Assembly (NCBI RefSeq): GCF_041601295.1
Contig: NZ_JBFIII010000002.1
Coordinates: forward strand, 1-64,000
Source of the DNA: Immundisolibacter sp.
GTDB taxonomy: Bacteria > Pseudomonadota > Gammaproteobacteria > Immundisolibacterales > Immundisolibacteraceae
DNA length: 64,000 nt
Direction of reading: 5' to 3'
Position numbers and translations under genes: made by a program
Shown: in pieces, positions 1 through 8,647 of the stretch
How the letters are laid out: each line of letters begins with the position of its first letter
Numbering within the stretch: position 1 is the stretch's first letter
Notes under the pieces: model-generated
Told to the model about the DNA's origin: nothing
Databases searched by the model: none
Seen by the model: only the letters and a program-made list of their open reading frames with translations

Positions 1-129
1 AATCGCCTGACCCTGGGGCTGCTCGATCCGTATTCGCGCCAGCCGGCCTTCAAGCAGAACGCGGTGCGGGTGGAGCAGATCGACCAGCGGGAAGCGGCCC
101 GCCTGAACATGGAACGGCGCGCGTTCTGA
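1..129 (+). CDS. C-terminal end of a molybdopterin oxidoreductase-like subunit (partial)
   Basis: An open frame enters from the left edge and stops with TGA at 127-129, leaving 42 residues. They include NRLTLGLLDPYSRQP followed by FKQNAVRV. The pattern DPxSxQPxxKxxAVRV is typical of the very C-terminus (MopB_CT domain) of molybdopterin oxidoreductases such as nitrate reductases and formate dehydrogenases. The next gene, 28 bp downstream, encodes a four-cluster iron-sulfur subunit fused to a DmsC-like anchor, the expected partners of such a catalytic subunit. The substrate cannot be told from this fragment. The assignment rests on the short motif plus context. Confidence 0.6.
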   Translation, partial: NRLTLGLLDPYSRQPAFKQNAVRVEQIDQREAARLNMERRAF

Positions 130-157
130 ACCTTTTCCGGAGCACGGACATAAACAG

Positions 158-2140
158 ATGATGCACATCAAAATCGATGACCGAACCGGTGAAGCCTCGG
201 TCACCCCGGCCAGTGGACAGTCCGGGGGCAAACCGATCTGGGACATCCGCACGGAAGAGCAGCCGTTCGCGGTGCTGGCCAGTGCGGATATCGACAAGAC
301 CAATCGCTACGGTCAGGAAATCGACCTGATCGAGCTGAACAAGCGCAACGGGCACGCGCTGCCGGTTGGCCGTTCCTTGTTCATCAACGAGAACCCGGCG
401 GTGGGCACCAACCCCAACCGCAACAAGCAGCACGGATTTTTCTTCACCGCCGACAACTGCATTGGCTGCCATGCCTGCGAAGCGGCTTGCGCCGAGAAGA
501 ACGAGACACCGCCACATCTGGCGTTCCGGTCGGTGGGCTATGTCGAGGGTGGCAGCTTCCCCGACTACAAGCGCATGAACATCTCGATGGCCTGCAATCA
601 CTGCGACGATCCGGTGTGCCTGAAAGGCTGCCCGACGCGCGCCTACACCAAGCACGCCGAATACGGCGCCGTGCTGCAGGATCCCGAGACCTGCTTCGGC
701 TGCGGCTACTGCACCTGGGTGTGCCCGTACAACGCGCCGCAACTGGACCCGGTAAAGGGGCAGGTTTCCAAGTGCAATATGTGCGTGGATCGGCTCGAGG
801 TGGGCCTGAAGCCGGCCTGCGTCGCGGCCTGCGTCGGCAACGCACTGGATTTTGGCGTGATCGAGCAAATCCCCAAAGGCCGCGAGCAGGCACGGGTGGA
901 GATTCCCGGCTTCCCGTCGCCCGAAATCACCCAGCCGAACATCCGTTTCCAGCAGATCAAGGAACTGCCGGACGAGATGAAGCGCACCGACTCGATGCCC
1001 CTGAAGTACCACAAGGATGCAAAAGGCCGTTACCGCCCAGCGGTCGACCAGAAAAAAGGCCAGGCCAGACACTGGAACATCGCCCGCCTGAGCTCGCGCG
1101 AGAACCCGCTGGTGCTGTTCACGCTGGCGGCACAGACGGCCGCTGGCGCGTTTGCCTGGCAGTTCCTGGGCGCCCAGGCCGGCGTGGACGGTTTTGTCGC
1201 TTTCGGGCAATCGGCGCTGTACGCACCGCTGGCGATCCTGAACTTCCTGCTGGTGTCGTTCGGCTTGTTCATGTCGACCCTGCACCTGGGCAAACCGCAG
1301 CGCTTCTACCGTGGCTTCAACAACCTGCGTTATTCGCCGGTTTCGCGCGAGGGTCTGGGCATTGCCATATTCATCGGCGCGCTCGGCCTGCATATTGTGT
1401 GCAGCCTGCCAGCGAACAGCCTGTTCCAGTCGCTGGTGAGCGCCCTGTTTGGTTTCGATGTCGCGCCGCTGGGCCAGATTGCCGCCGGTTCGGCGGTCGG
1501 CTTTGGGTTTCTGGCCGTGCTGGGCAGCACGGTGGGCCTGTACTACATGACCCGTTGCTATCGCATCAAGGCGCGTCCGTTCTGGGACCACTGGCAGGTC
1601 GCGACGGCCTTCGCCGGCAGCGCCTTGTCGCTGGGCTCCTTGCTGGTCGGCGCGGTACTGGTGGCAACCCTGGCGGCCAGTGGCGAGAACTACCAGGCAG
1701 CGGCGCTGGCCTGTGCGGGTGGGCTGACCCTGGGCCTCGCGGTGGAGGCCATTGGCCATGTCGCGCACGCGCGCGCCATGGGCCATGCCGGGCACGAAGG
1801 CGGCGCCTCGTACTACATTCAGTCCACGACTTTCGGCAACACCTACCTGCTGCGCAACGCCATGCTGGCGCTTAATCTGCTGCTGGCCGCTGGTCTGTTG
1901 GCGGCGATGCTGGGGCAGGCGCAGTTCGGCCTGTTCACGCTGCTGGGCTGGGTCGGCGTCGGTGTGGCCAGCATTGCCAGCAGTGTCATTGGTCGGGCGC
2001 TGTTCTATGTGCTGGTGGTTCCGACCACCATGCCCGGCGCCTTTTTCTGGAAGAACAAAGGCTTCGAGGAGCACGCCCGCGACATCGGTCTGGCCAATCT
2101 GCCGCAGGTCGGCGTGGCGCCGTTGCGTCACTATCCGTGA
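158..2140 (+). CDS. Fused 4Fe-4S electron-transfer subunit and DmsC/NrfD-like membrane anchor of a molybdoenzyme
   Basis: A 660-residue protein combining two normally separate subunits. The N-terminal part is DmsB-like with four cysteine groups: CIGCHACEAAC near residue 101, CNHCDDPVCLKGC near 147, CFGCGYCTWVC near 179, and CNMC to CVAAC near 206-225. These should bind four [4Fe-4S] clusters. From about residue 310 the protein is hydrophobic with about eight predicted membrane spans, as in DmsC-type quinone-reactive anchors. Electrons would pass between the quinone pool and the molybdenum subunit whose end lies just upstream. There is no leader peptide, so the iron-sulfur part probably folds in the cytoplasm. 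Two consecutive ATG codons begin the gene; the first is taken. The 3' end overlaps the next gene by 4 bp. The substrate (sulfite, DMSO or a polysulfide-like compound) is undecided. Confidence 0.85.
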   Translation: MMHIKIDDRTGEASVTPASGQSGGKPIWDIRTEEQPFAVLASADIDKTNRYGQEIDLIELNKRNGHALPVGRSLFINENPAVGTNPNRNKQHGFFFTADNCIGCHACEAACAEKNETPPHLAFRSVGYVEGGSFPDYKRMNISMACNHCDDPVCLKGCPTRAYTKHAEYGAVLQDPETCFGCGYCTWVCPYNAPQLDPVKGQVSKCNMCVDRLEVGLKPACVAACVGNALDFGVIEQIPKGREQARVEIPGFPSPEITQPNIRFQQIKELPDEMKRTDSMPLKYHKDAKGRYRPAVDQKKGQARHWNIARLSSRENPLVLFTLAAQTAAGAFAWQFLGAQAGVDGFVAFGQSALYAPLAILNFLLVSFGLFMSTLHLGKPQRFYRGFNNLRYSPVSREGLGIAIFIGALGLHIVCSLPANSLFQSLVSALFGFDVAPLGQIAAGSAVGFGFLAVLGSTVGLYYMTRCYRIKARPFWDHWQVATAFAGSALSLGSLLVGAVLVATLAASGENYQAAALACAGGLTLGLAVEAIGHVAHARAMGHAGHEGGASYYIQSTTFGNTYLLRNAMLALNLLLAAGLLAAMLGQAQFGLFTLLGWVGVGVASIASSVIGRALFYVLVVPTTMPGAFFWKNKGFEEHARDIGLANLPQVGVAPLRHYP

Positions 2141-2529
2141 TCCCGATGCGGCTCGAAGACCTGCTCGCCAGGACCTGCGTGATCGGCCTGTCGTATTTTG
2201 ATCTCCAGGGCGAGCCGATGAAGCAGGCCCAGTACGCCGGATCGGTGGTCAGGGTCGACCCCGAGCAAGGCATCTGGGTGCGGTTGCGTCACATGGACGC
2301 CGGCGTCGATCAGCCCGAGTTCGTGCTGCCGCCGAACCTGGACGCCTGGTTCAAGGCCCCGCCTGGACGTTACCGCCACGCCGCCTCAGGCGTGGACATC
2401 GAAAATCCGGATTATGTGGTGACCTGGGACGTTCATCGCACCCAGAACAACACCGCTGAGGGACAACACGAATGGTGGGATTGGGTGCCCAACGTGGTGC
2501 CACCCCAGGTTGGCCCGCCCAGACCCTGA
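2137..2529 (+). CDS. Conserved hypothetical protein coupled to the molybdoenzyme operon
   Basis: A 130-residue soluble protein with no signal peptide or membrane segment. The GTG start overlaps the stop of the iron-sulfur/anchor gene (GTGA), which points to translational coupling; an ATG lies three codons further in. The N-terminal part (LARTCVIGLSYFDLQGE, then AGSVVRVDPEQGIWVRL) reads like a small beta-rich domain. I recall the same layout in short conserved hypothetical proteins that carry a terminal PDY-x5-W motif, present here as NPDYVVTWDVH. The C-terminal 25 residues are rich in Trp and Pro. I do not recognise a function; the position suggests an accessory role for the upstream redox complex. 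Confidence 0.7.
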   Translation: MIPMRLEDLLARTCVIGLSYFDLQGEPMKQAQYAGSVVRVDPEQGIWVRLRHMDAGVDQPEFVLPPNLDAWFKAPPGRYRHAASGVDIENPDYVVTWDVHRTQNNTAEGQHEWWDWVPNVVPPQVGPPRP

Positions 2530-2712
2530 GCGCCTGATTCCGGGTCGCCGCGATCCTGGCCGCAGTTACACGCCTGCGAGCGGATTGCGCGGCAGACGGA
2601 CAGATCGAAGCGGTATCCGGTCAAGCGCGACCGAGCGAAAAAGGGCGGGGTCGCCGACGGTGGTTGCGCAGAAGGGTCTTGGTCTCGTGGCTGCGTCGCG
2701 TGGCGCCACCGC

Positions 2713-2741
2713 TTGACCGGGCGGTCAGCGCTAGGTGTAAT
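2713..2741 (+). promoter_or_regulatory. Sigma70 promoter of the RND efflux operon with overlapping palindromic operator
   Basis: TTGACC at 2713-2718 and TGTAAT at 2736-2741 are separated by exactly 17 bp, a good -35/-10 pair ending 35 bp before the adaptor start codon. The palindrome TGACCG-GG-CGGTCA (2714-2727) covers the -35 box and part of the spacer. That is where a TetR-family repressor usually binds in efflux promoters, and the arm sequence resembles known TetR operators. No regulator gene is next to it. A second inverted repeat, CGGTC-N6-GACCG, lies at 2618-2633. Confidence 0.6.
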
Positions 2742-2776
2742 GGCGGCGGGACGCCGACCCCCACCGGAAAAACAAT

Positions 2777-3850
2777 ATGCCCCTCACCTGGTCTTTGCCG
2801 CGCCTCCTGCTGGGGGGTACAGCGTTGTTGCTCGTCGCCGTTGGCTGCTCGCGAGGGGATCAATCCGCCACGCCGGGTGCCCCTGGCACCGCTCGTCCGG
2901 CGTTGCCCGTGCTGGTTGCCCAGGCACGCACCGAACACCTGACCGACCGCCTGCGTGCCGTGGGTACGCTCACCGCCAACGAATCGGTGCTGATCCGCCC
3001 GGAGATTCCCGGGCGTGTGGAGCGCATTCATTTCGAGGAAGGCCAGCCGGTCAAGGCCGGGGAGCCGCTGATCACGCTGGACGCCGCCGAGTACCGGGCC
3101 CAGGTGGCGCAGACCGAGGCTACGGTGACGGTCAACCGTCTGAACTTCCAGCGTGCGCTTGATCTGGTCAAAACCAACATGCTGAGCCAGCAGGATTACG
3201 ACCAGGCGCAGGCACGGCTGGCCGAATCGCGGGCCTTGCTGCAACGCCATCAGGTGATGTTGGCCAAGACCGTGCTGCGGGCACCGTTCGACGGCGTGGC
3301 CGGTCTGCGCCAGGTGAGTCCCGGCGCCTACGTGCAGCCGGGCCAGGATCTGGTGAATCTGGAAGACCTGGACCCGCTGAAGATCGAGTTTCGCGTGCCC
3401 GAGCGCCACGCCGGCGCGATGACTGTTGGTCGGGCGCTGATGCTGCGCGTGGACGCCGTGTCGGGCCGCGAATTCAGCGGCGAGATTTACGCCATCGATC
3501 CGCGGCTTGACGCCGCCACGCGTACCTTTGCCCTGCGCGGGCGGGTGCCGAACAGCGACGGTTTGCTGCGGCCGGGCATGTTCGCTCAGGTCGAGTTGAC
3601 CGTCGGTGAGCGACCGCAGGCGATCGTGATACCCGAGCAGGCCATCGTGCCACGCGGCGAGAAGCTTTACGTGTTCAAGGTCGTGGATGGAAGGGTGGTG
3701 TTCACGCCGGTGGGCACTGGCCTGCGCTTGCCGGGAATTGTGGAAATCGTCGAAGGTCTTGGCGTCGGTGACACGGTGGTAACCGAAGGTCAGATGAAGC
3801 TGCGTGATGGCATGCCGGTCGCTGCCCAGGCGCCGGAGACCGCACCGTGA
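2777..3850 (+). CDS. RND efflux periplasmic adaptor (membrane fusion protein)
   Basis: A 357-residue MexA/AcrA-type adaptor that would bridge the inner-membrane RND pump and an outer-membrane channel. The N-terminus has a hydrophobic signal segment ending in VAVGC, a plausible lipobox with lipid-bearing Cys24. Then come the first half of a lipoyl/barrel-sandwich domain (LIRPEIPGRVERIHFEEGQP), a short helical hairpin around residues 100-165, the second lipoyl half (VLRAPFDGVAGLRQVSPGAY), a beta-barrel domain and a C-terminal membrane-proximal domain. The hairpin is short, as in MdtA/VexH-like adaptors. The gene overlaps the pump gene by 4 bp (GTGA). No TolC-like outer membrane factor is encoded here, so the pump must borrow one. 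Confidence 0.93.
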   Translation: MPLTWSLPRLLLGGTALLLVAVGCSRGDQSATPGAPGTARPALPVLVAQARTEHLTDRLRAVGTLTANESVLIRPEIPGRVERIHFEEGQPVKAGEPLITLDAAEYRAQVAQTEATVTVNRLNFQRALDLVKTNMLSQQDYDQAQARLAESRALLQRHQVMLAKTVLRAPFDGVAGLRQVSPGAYVQPGQDLVNLEDLDPLKIEFRVPERHAGAMTVGRALMLRVDAVSGREFSGEIYAIDPRLDAATRTFALRGRVPNSDGLLRPGMFAQVELTVGERPQAIVIPEQAIVPRGEKLYVFKVVDGRVVFTPVGTGLRLPGIVEIVEGLGVGDTVVTEGQMKLRDGMPVAAQAPETAP

Positions 3851-6800
3851 AACTGACGGAGGTGTCCGTCGCGCGGCCGGTGCTGGCCACGGTGATGAGC
3901 CTGGTTATCGTGCTGCTGGGCGTGATTTCGTTCACCCGCCTGTCGGTGCGCGAGTATCCGATGATCGACACGCCGGTGGTATCCGTGCGCACCATTTACC
4001 GCGGTGCCAGTGCCGAGATCATCGAAAGCCAGGTCAGCCAGCCGCTGGAGGATGAGCTGTCGGGCATCGAGGGCATCGACGTCATGAAGTCGGTGTCGCG
4101 CGAGGAAGTGTCCGAAATCACCGTCAAGTTCCGGCTGACGCGCGATCCGGACGATGCCGCAGCCGACGTGCGCGATCGCGTCGCCCGTGCCCGCAGCAAG
4201 CTGCCCCAGGACGTCGACGAGCCAGTCATCTCCAAAGTCGAGGCCGATGCCGATCCGATCATGTGGCTGGCCTTCTACAGCGACCGCCACTCGCCGCTGG
4301 AGGTATCGGATTATGCCGACCGGGTGGTGCGCGACCGCCTGCAGACCATTCCCGGCGTGGCGACGGTGCTGATCGGTGGCGAGCGGCGCTATTCCATGCG
4401 CCTGTGGCTGGACCGCGAGCGGCTGGCCGGCTATGGCCTCACGCCGCTGGACATCGAAACCGCCCTGCGGCGCGAGAACATCGAGGTGCCGTCCGGGCGT
4501 ATCGAGAGCACCGAGCGCGAGTTCACGGTGCTGTCGGAAACCGATATGCGCACCGCCGAGCAGTTCGACGCCATGATCATCCGCGAGGTGAACGGCTACC
4601 CGGTACGCCTGCAGGACGTCGGCCACGCCGAACTGGGGGCCGAGGACGAGCGGTCCGGCATCCGCGTCGACGGTGCCCCGGCGGTGGGAATGGGCGTGGT
4701 CAAGCAGTCCACCGCCAACCTGCTGGAAGTTGCCCGCGCGATCAAGGTCATGCTGCCTGAAATCCAGGCGACCTTGCCGGAGGGCATGCAGTTCAAGATC
4801 GGGACCGACCGGTCGAACTTCGTCGAGGAATCGATCAAGGCCGTTTACACGACGCTGTTCGAAGCCCTGGGGTTGGTGGTTGTCGTGATCTTCGGGTTCC
4901 TGCGCTCGCCGCGAGCCACGCTGATTCCGTTCCTGTCGATTCCGGTGGCTATCATCGGCGCGTTTTTCTTTCTGTATGCGCTCAATTTTTCGATCAATAT
5001 CCTGACTCTGCTGGCACTGGTGCTGGCTATCGGCCTGGTGGTGGACGACGCCATCGTGGTGCTGGAGAACATCTACCGGCGCATCGAGGATGGCTTGCCG
5101 CCGCGCGAGGCAGCGCTGGTCGGCGGACGCGAGATCGGCTTTGCGGTTCTTGCCATGACCATCACGCTGGTGGCGGTGTTCGTGCCGATGGCGTTTCAGA
5201 CCGGGACCACCGGACGCCTGTTTCGCGAGTTCGCCCTGGCGGTGGCCGGCGCCGTGGTGGTGTCCGGCTTCGTCGCGCTGACCCTGGTGCCGATGCTGTG
5301 CGGCCGGATTCTCAAACCCGCGCATCACAGCGCCGCTTACCAGTTCACGGAACGGTTTTTCGTGGCCTTGAACCGTGGCTATGAGGCTACGTTGCGGGCG
5401 GCGCTGCGCGGTTGGGTGCTGGTGCTGGCGCTGGCGATCGGCATGGGCGCCGTGGGGGCATGGATGTTCATGCAGCTCAAATCGGAACTGGCGCCCCTGG
5501 AGGATCGCTCCGATTTCGTGGTGCTCATGATCGGCCCGGAAGGCGCGACCTACGACTACATGTACCGCAACATGTTGCAGGCCGAGGCCGTTCTGAACGA
5601 CGTCCCGGAGATGACCACGCTGTTCATGGTGGTCTCGCCGGGCGTGCAGCGGCCGGCACCGGTCAATATCGGTGCCTCGTTCGCCACCATCAAGCCGTGG
5701 GGCGAGCGCACACGGTCCCAGTTCGACGTTACCCGCGACCTCGGACCCAAACTGGGCGCCCTACCGGGCGTGCTGGCGTTTCCCATCAACCGGGCGTCGC
5801 TGGGCATGGGTGGCTATCGCGAGACGCCGGTGCAGTTCGTGCTGCAGGCCGACACCTGGGAAGACCTGCAGGGAGCGGTCGACGGCCTGATGGCGCGCGC
5901 CAGCCAGAACCCGGCGCTGTTGAACCTGGATACCGACCTGAAGCTGAACAAGCCGCAGCTGAAGCTGGACGTGAATCGCGACAAGCTGGCCAATGTCGGC
6001 ATCAGTGCCGCGGACGTCGGGCGTACCCTGGAGACTTTGCTCGGTGGACGGGAAGTGACGCGCTTCAAGCGTGCCGGCAAGCAATACGACGTGATCGTAA
6101 AACTGGCCGACGACGCGCGCCGCCAGCCGACCGATCTGACCGACATTTATCTGCGCGCCGGCGATGGCTCGCTGGTGCAGGTGGACAACCTGGTCAGCCT
6201 GCACGAGGCAGTGGCGCCGCGCGAATTGAATCATTTCAACCGCTTGCGGGCGGCCAAGATCAGCGCCAACATCGCACCCGGCCATGCCATGGGCGAGGTG
6301 CTCGACTGGATGGCGATGCAGGCCAAGGACCTTCTGCCGCCCGGTGGGCGCATCGACTATGACGGAGTTTCCCGCGAATTCCGGGAGGCCAGCCAGGCGC
6401 TGGCGCTCACCTTTGGCCTGGCGCTGGCGTTCATTTATCTGGTGCTGTCGGCGCAGTTCGAGAGCTTCCGGGATCCGCTGGTGATCCTGCTGTCGGTGCC
6501 GCTGGCTATCGCCGGGGCCGTGGCAGCGCTGTACTTCACCGGCAATACGCTGAACGTGTACAGCCAGATCGGCATGGTCATGCTGATCGGCCTGACGGCC
6601 AAGAACGGCATCCTGATCGTGGAGTTCACGCGGCAGCTACGCGCCACCGGCATGGCCGCGCGCGACGCCCTCGTGCAGGCCTCGGTGCTGCGCCTGCGCC
6701 CGATTCTGATGACCTCCGCAACCATGCTGCTCGCGGCCATGCCGCTGGCTTTCTCCGGTGGTGCCGGGGCCGAGAGCCGGCATCCGATCGGCTGGGTCAT

Positions 6801-6924
6801 TATCGGTGGCCTTCTGGTCGGCACGCTGTTCAGTCTGTACGTGGTGCCGGCGGTGTACCTGCTGTTATCCGGCCGGCAGCCGGCGCAGAAAACCGGCGCT
6901 CAAGCGCTGCCGCACCCGGCCTGA
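3847..6924 (+). CDS. RND multidrug efflux pump, HAE1 family inner-membrane permease
   Basis: A 1025-residue AcrB/MexF-type proton-driven pump of normal family length. The first helix (VARPVLATVMSLVIVLLGVISF) and the large periplasmic loop are typical. The adjacent aspartates D400 and D401 in LVVDDAIVVLEN correspond to the proton-relay Asp pair of transmembrane helix 4 in AcrB. The motif GMVMLIGLTAKNGILIVEF marks helix 10, with the conserved lysine. The start is GTG inside the stop of the adaptor gene, so the two proteins are probably made in a fixed ratio. Substrates cannot be deduced; cationic drugs, solvents and dyes are usual for the family. Confidence 0.95.
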   Translation: MKLTEVSVARPVLATVMSLVIVLLGVISFTRLSVREYPMIDTPVVSVRTIYRGASAEIIESQVSQPLEDELSGIEGIDVMKSVSREEVSEITVKFRLTRDPDDAAADVRDRVARARSKLPQDVDEPVISKVEADADPIMWLAFYSDRHSPLEVSDYADRVVRDRLQTIPGVATVLIGGERRYSMRLWLDRERLAGYGLTPLDIETALRRENIEVPSGRIESTEREFTVLSETDMRTAEQFDAMIIREVNGYPVRLQDVGHAELGAEDERSGIRVDGAPAVGMGVVKQSTANLLEVARAIKVMLPEIQATLPEGMQFKIGTDRSNFVEESIKAVYTTLFEALGLVVVVIFGFLRSPRATLIPFLSIPVAIIGAFFFLYALNFSINILTLLALVLAIGLVVDDAIVVLENIYRRIEDGLPPREAALVGGREIGFAVLAMTITLVAVFVPMAFQTGTTGRLFREFALAVAGAVVVSGFVALTLVPMLCGRILKPAHHSAAYQFTERFFVALNRGYEATLRAALRGWVLVLALAIGMGAVGAWMFMQLKSELAPLEDRSDFVVLMIGPEGATYDYMYRNMLQAEAVLNDVPEMTTLFMVVSPGVQRPAPVNIGASFATIKPWGERTRSQFDVTRDLGPKLGALPGVLAFPINRASLGMGGYRETPVQFVLQADTWEDLQGAVDGLMARASQNPALLNLDTDLKLNKPQLKLDVNRDKLANVGISAADVGRTLETLLGGREVTRFKRAGKQYDVIVKLADDARRQPTDLTDIYLRAGDGSLVQVDNLVSLHEAVAPRELNHFNRLRAAKISANIAPGHAMGEVLDWMAMQAKDLLPPGGRIDYDGVSREFREASQALALTFGLALAFIYLVLSAQFESFRDPLVILLSVPLAIAGAVAALYFTGNTLNVYSQIGMVMLIGLTAKNGILIVEFTRQLRATGMAARDALVQASVLRLRPILMTSATMLLAAMPLAFSGGAGAESRHPIGWVIIGGLLVGTLFSLYVVPAVYLLLSGRQPAQKTGAQALPHPA

Positions 6925-6927
6925 CCG

Positions 6928-8307
6928 GTGGCTCCACCGGGCTCTTCGGCGCGGCCGGGTGTCGCGCTGGCGCTGATACCGCTCGCACGTGTCCTGGGCC
7001 CGTTCATCGCCACCGCCATCGTGGGTGCCGTGCCGCAGATCTCGGCCATGCGTGGCCTGAGTCCAGCCCAGGCGGGCTGGTACACCAGCGCCTATTTCGT
7101 GGCAGCGGCGGTGTTCATGATGCCGGTGTCCCGCGCCGGGGATCTTTACGGTCGCGGGCCGGTGCTGGCCCTGGGCGCGGCGCTGATTGCCGTGACCAGC
7201 CTGCTGGGGGCCTGGGTCGCCGATCCGTACGCCCAGATTGCATTGCGACTGTTGCAGGGCGCGGGCTCGGCCTGCGTGTTTGGCACCGGGCCGGCACTGC
7301 TGGCGCAACTGGCACCGCCCGAGCGACGCGGGCAGGCACTGGGCATCAACATCACCGTGACCTATATCGGCCTCACTGCTGGCCCGGCACTGGGCGGGGT
7401 GTTGAGTCAGGTGTTCGGGTGGCAGTCGATTTTCTACCTCACCGGCGGCCTGGGTCTGGGCGTGGCGCTGGCGCTTTGGTGGTTCCTGCCACGGTCCGCG
7501 GCAACCGCGCCGGGTGCGCGTTTCGACGCCTTGGGGGCAGTGTTGCTCGGTGCGACGCTAGGTTTTTTCTGGTTGGCTAGCGGTCGGCCACAGCACTGGG
7601 ACGCGGTGGCGTTGCTGCTGCTCGCTGGGCTGTTGCTGTGGGCTTTCGTGGCCCACCAACGGCGGGTGGACAGTCCGTTGATCGACCTGCGGCTGCTGGC
7701 GCCGGGGCAGGCGCTGCGCTACTCCACGGGGGCGGCCTTGCTGCATTACAGCGGCGTGTTTGGCCTGAGCTACGTACTGAGCCTGGCCTTGCAACACGGG
7801 GTGGGCAGCGGCGCGGCGCGCACCGGATTGCTGCTGGCCGTGCAGCCGGTACTGCAAACCTTGCTGGCAGTACCCGCCGGGCGCCTGGCGGACCGCTTCC
7901 CGGCGCGTCGTTTAACGGTCAGCGGCCTGTGCCTGACCTGTTCCGGGCTGGCGCTGGTCACGCTGGTCGGCGTTACCGGTGCCTACGGCCTGCTGCCGGT
8001 GGCGCTGGCCTGTATCGGTATCGGCACGGCGCTGTTCGTGCCACCGAATCAGCATGCAGCTTTAGCGGCCGTTCCACCGTCGGCGTTCGGCCTGGCGGCC
8101 GGTCTCATGCAGACCTCGCGACTGGTAGGGCAAATGGCCAGCATGGCGCTCGCAGTATTGCTCTTGGGGCTACTTCAGCCGCACAGCGCTGACGATTACC
8201 GCTTTGCCCTGGCAGTGAGCGGAGGCGTTTTTCTCGTCCTGTGCCTGGGCGCGCTGGTGACCTCGGCGCGCCGACCGGCGCCACGCGCCGTTACGAATGC
8301 AGCTTGA
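6928..8307 (+). CDS. MFS transporter, drug:H+ antiporter type
   Basis: A 459-residue integral membrane protein with multiple hydrophobic helices. The motif GDLYGRGPVL after the second helix fits MFS motif A (GxLaDrxGrkxxl), and LLQGAGSACVFGTGPALLAQLAPPERRG is typical of DHA-family multidrug exporters. It begins with GTG only 3 bp after the RND pump stop and may be the third gene of that operon, giving a double efflux system. There is no EmrA-like partner, in contrast to the pair near the right end of the window. Substrate unknown. Confidence 0.88.
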   Translation: MAPPGSSARPGVALALIPLARVLGPFIATAIVGAVPQISAMRGLSPAQAGWYTSAYFVAAAVFMMPVSRAGDLYGRGPVLALGAALIAVTSLLGAWVADPYAQIALRLLQGAGSACVFGTGPALLAQLAPPERRGQALGINITVTYIGLTAGPALGGVLSQVFGWQSIFYLTGGLGLGVALALWWFLPRSAATAPGARFDALGAVLLGATLGFFWLASGRPQHWDAVALLLLAGLLLWAFVAHQRRVDSPLIDLRLLAPGQALRYSTGAALLHYSGVFGLSYVLSLALQHGVGSGAARTGLLLAVQPVLQTLLAVPAGRLADRFPARRLTVSGLCLTCSGLALVTLVGVTGAYGLLPVALACIGIGTALFVPPNQHAALAAVPPSAFGLAAGLMQTSRLVGQMASMALAVLLLGLLQPHSADDYRFALAVSGGVFLVLCLGALVTSARRPAPRAVTNAA

Positions 8308-8340
8308 GCTGGTTGCCCAAACCGCGACCGGCAGGGCTGG

Positions 8341-8421
8341 GAAGCGTCCCCTGGCATCAGCTGCCCCCGCCTGCTTGAAAAGCGCCAGCGCTGCTTCGGG
8401 CTTGTCCTGCGTAAGCAGACC
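8341..8421 (-). pseudogene. Decayed fragment of a TPR-protein gene
   Basis: Read on the minus strand this stretch encodes LLTQDKPEAALALFKQAGAA, closely matching LLGQGKAEAALALFDQAVAA in the secreted TPR gene about 1 kb away. At the DNA level 21 consecutive bases (8377-8397) are identical to 9840-9860. A second short match, ggaagcgtcccc near 8340, equals the last codons of the TPR gene but in a shifted frame. There is no start, and the reading frame is broken between the two blocks, so this is a remnant and not a gene. Confidence 0.5.
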
Positions 8422-8465
8422 GACCGCTGGCCCAGCCCCGAATGATGGGTTACGGCCTGGTAGCT

Positions 8466-8615
8466 CAAGCTATAAATTTCGCTATGTTCGACCCACCCCG
8501 CATCACCGGGTGCTTTGTCGCTCATCCTGGCAATAGCTGCGGCTATTGCTGTGGTTTGCTTCGCGCACTGAGTGCGCGGATGCGTGTCTGGGCATGTACG
8601 CAAACTTATAGCTTG
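8466..8615. repeat. MITE-like element with imperfect terminal inverted repeats
   Basis: The 14-base sequence CAAGCTATAAATTT at 8466-8479 is matched in inverted orientation at 8602-8615 with a single mismatch. Between them are two tight hairpins: GCAATAGC-TGCG-GCTATTGC (8530-8549) and CGCGCACT-G-AGTGCGCG (8562-8578). No transposase frame fits inside and no clear target-site duplication is visible. The layout resembles a miniature inverted-repeat element or a structured intergenic repeat. Other copies would be needed to prove it. Confidence 0.45.
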
Positions 8616-8647
8616 GGGTATCGGCGACCTTCACCTACCTATGGCCC

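Larger units (their letters stand above)
8308..8647. other. Gene-free stretch between the MFS gene and the toxin-antitoxin pair
   Basis: About 340 bp without a credible gene. It holds a decayed fragment similar to the downstream TPR gene (8341-8421) and a 150-bp element with terminal inverted repeats and internal hairpins (8466-8615), both listed separately. It looks like a site where small mobile or recombined DNA has accumulated. Confidence 0.7.

Noticed and set aside
50..2131. A 693-codon open frame on the minus strand opposite the iron-sulfur/anchor gene
   Set aside because: High GC keeps antisense frames open. Its product is rich in Arg, Gln and His with no domain, while the plus strand shows clear cysteine motifs.
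3790..5328. A 512-codon minus-strand frame under the RND pump
   Set aside because: Same antisense effect; composition is His/Gln/Arg-rich and no motif is seen.
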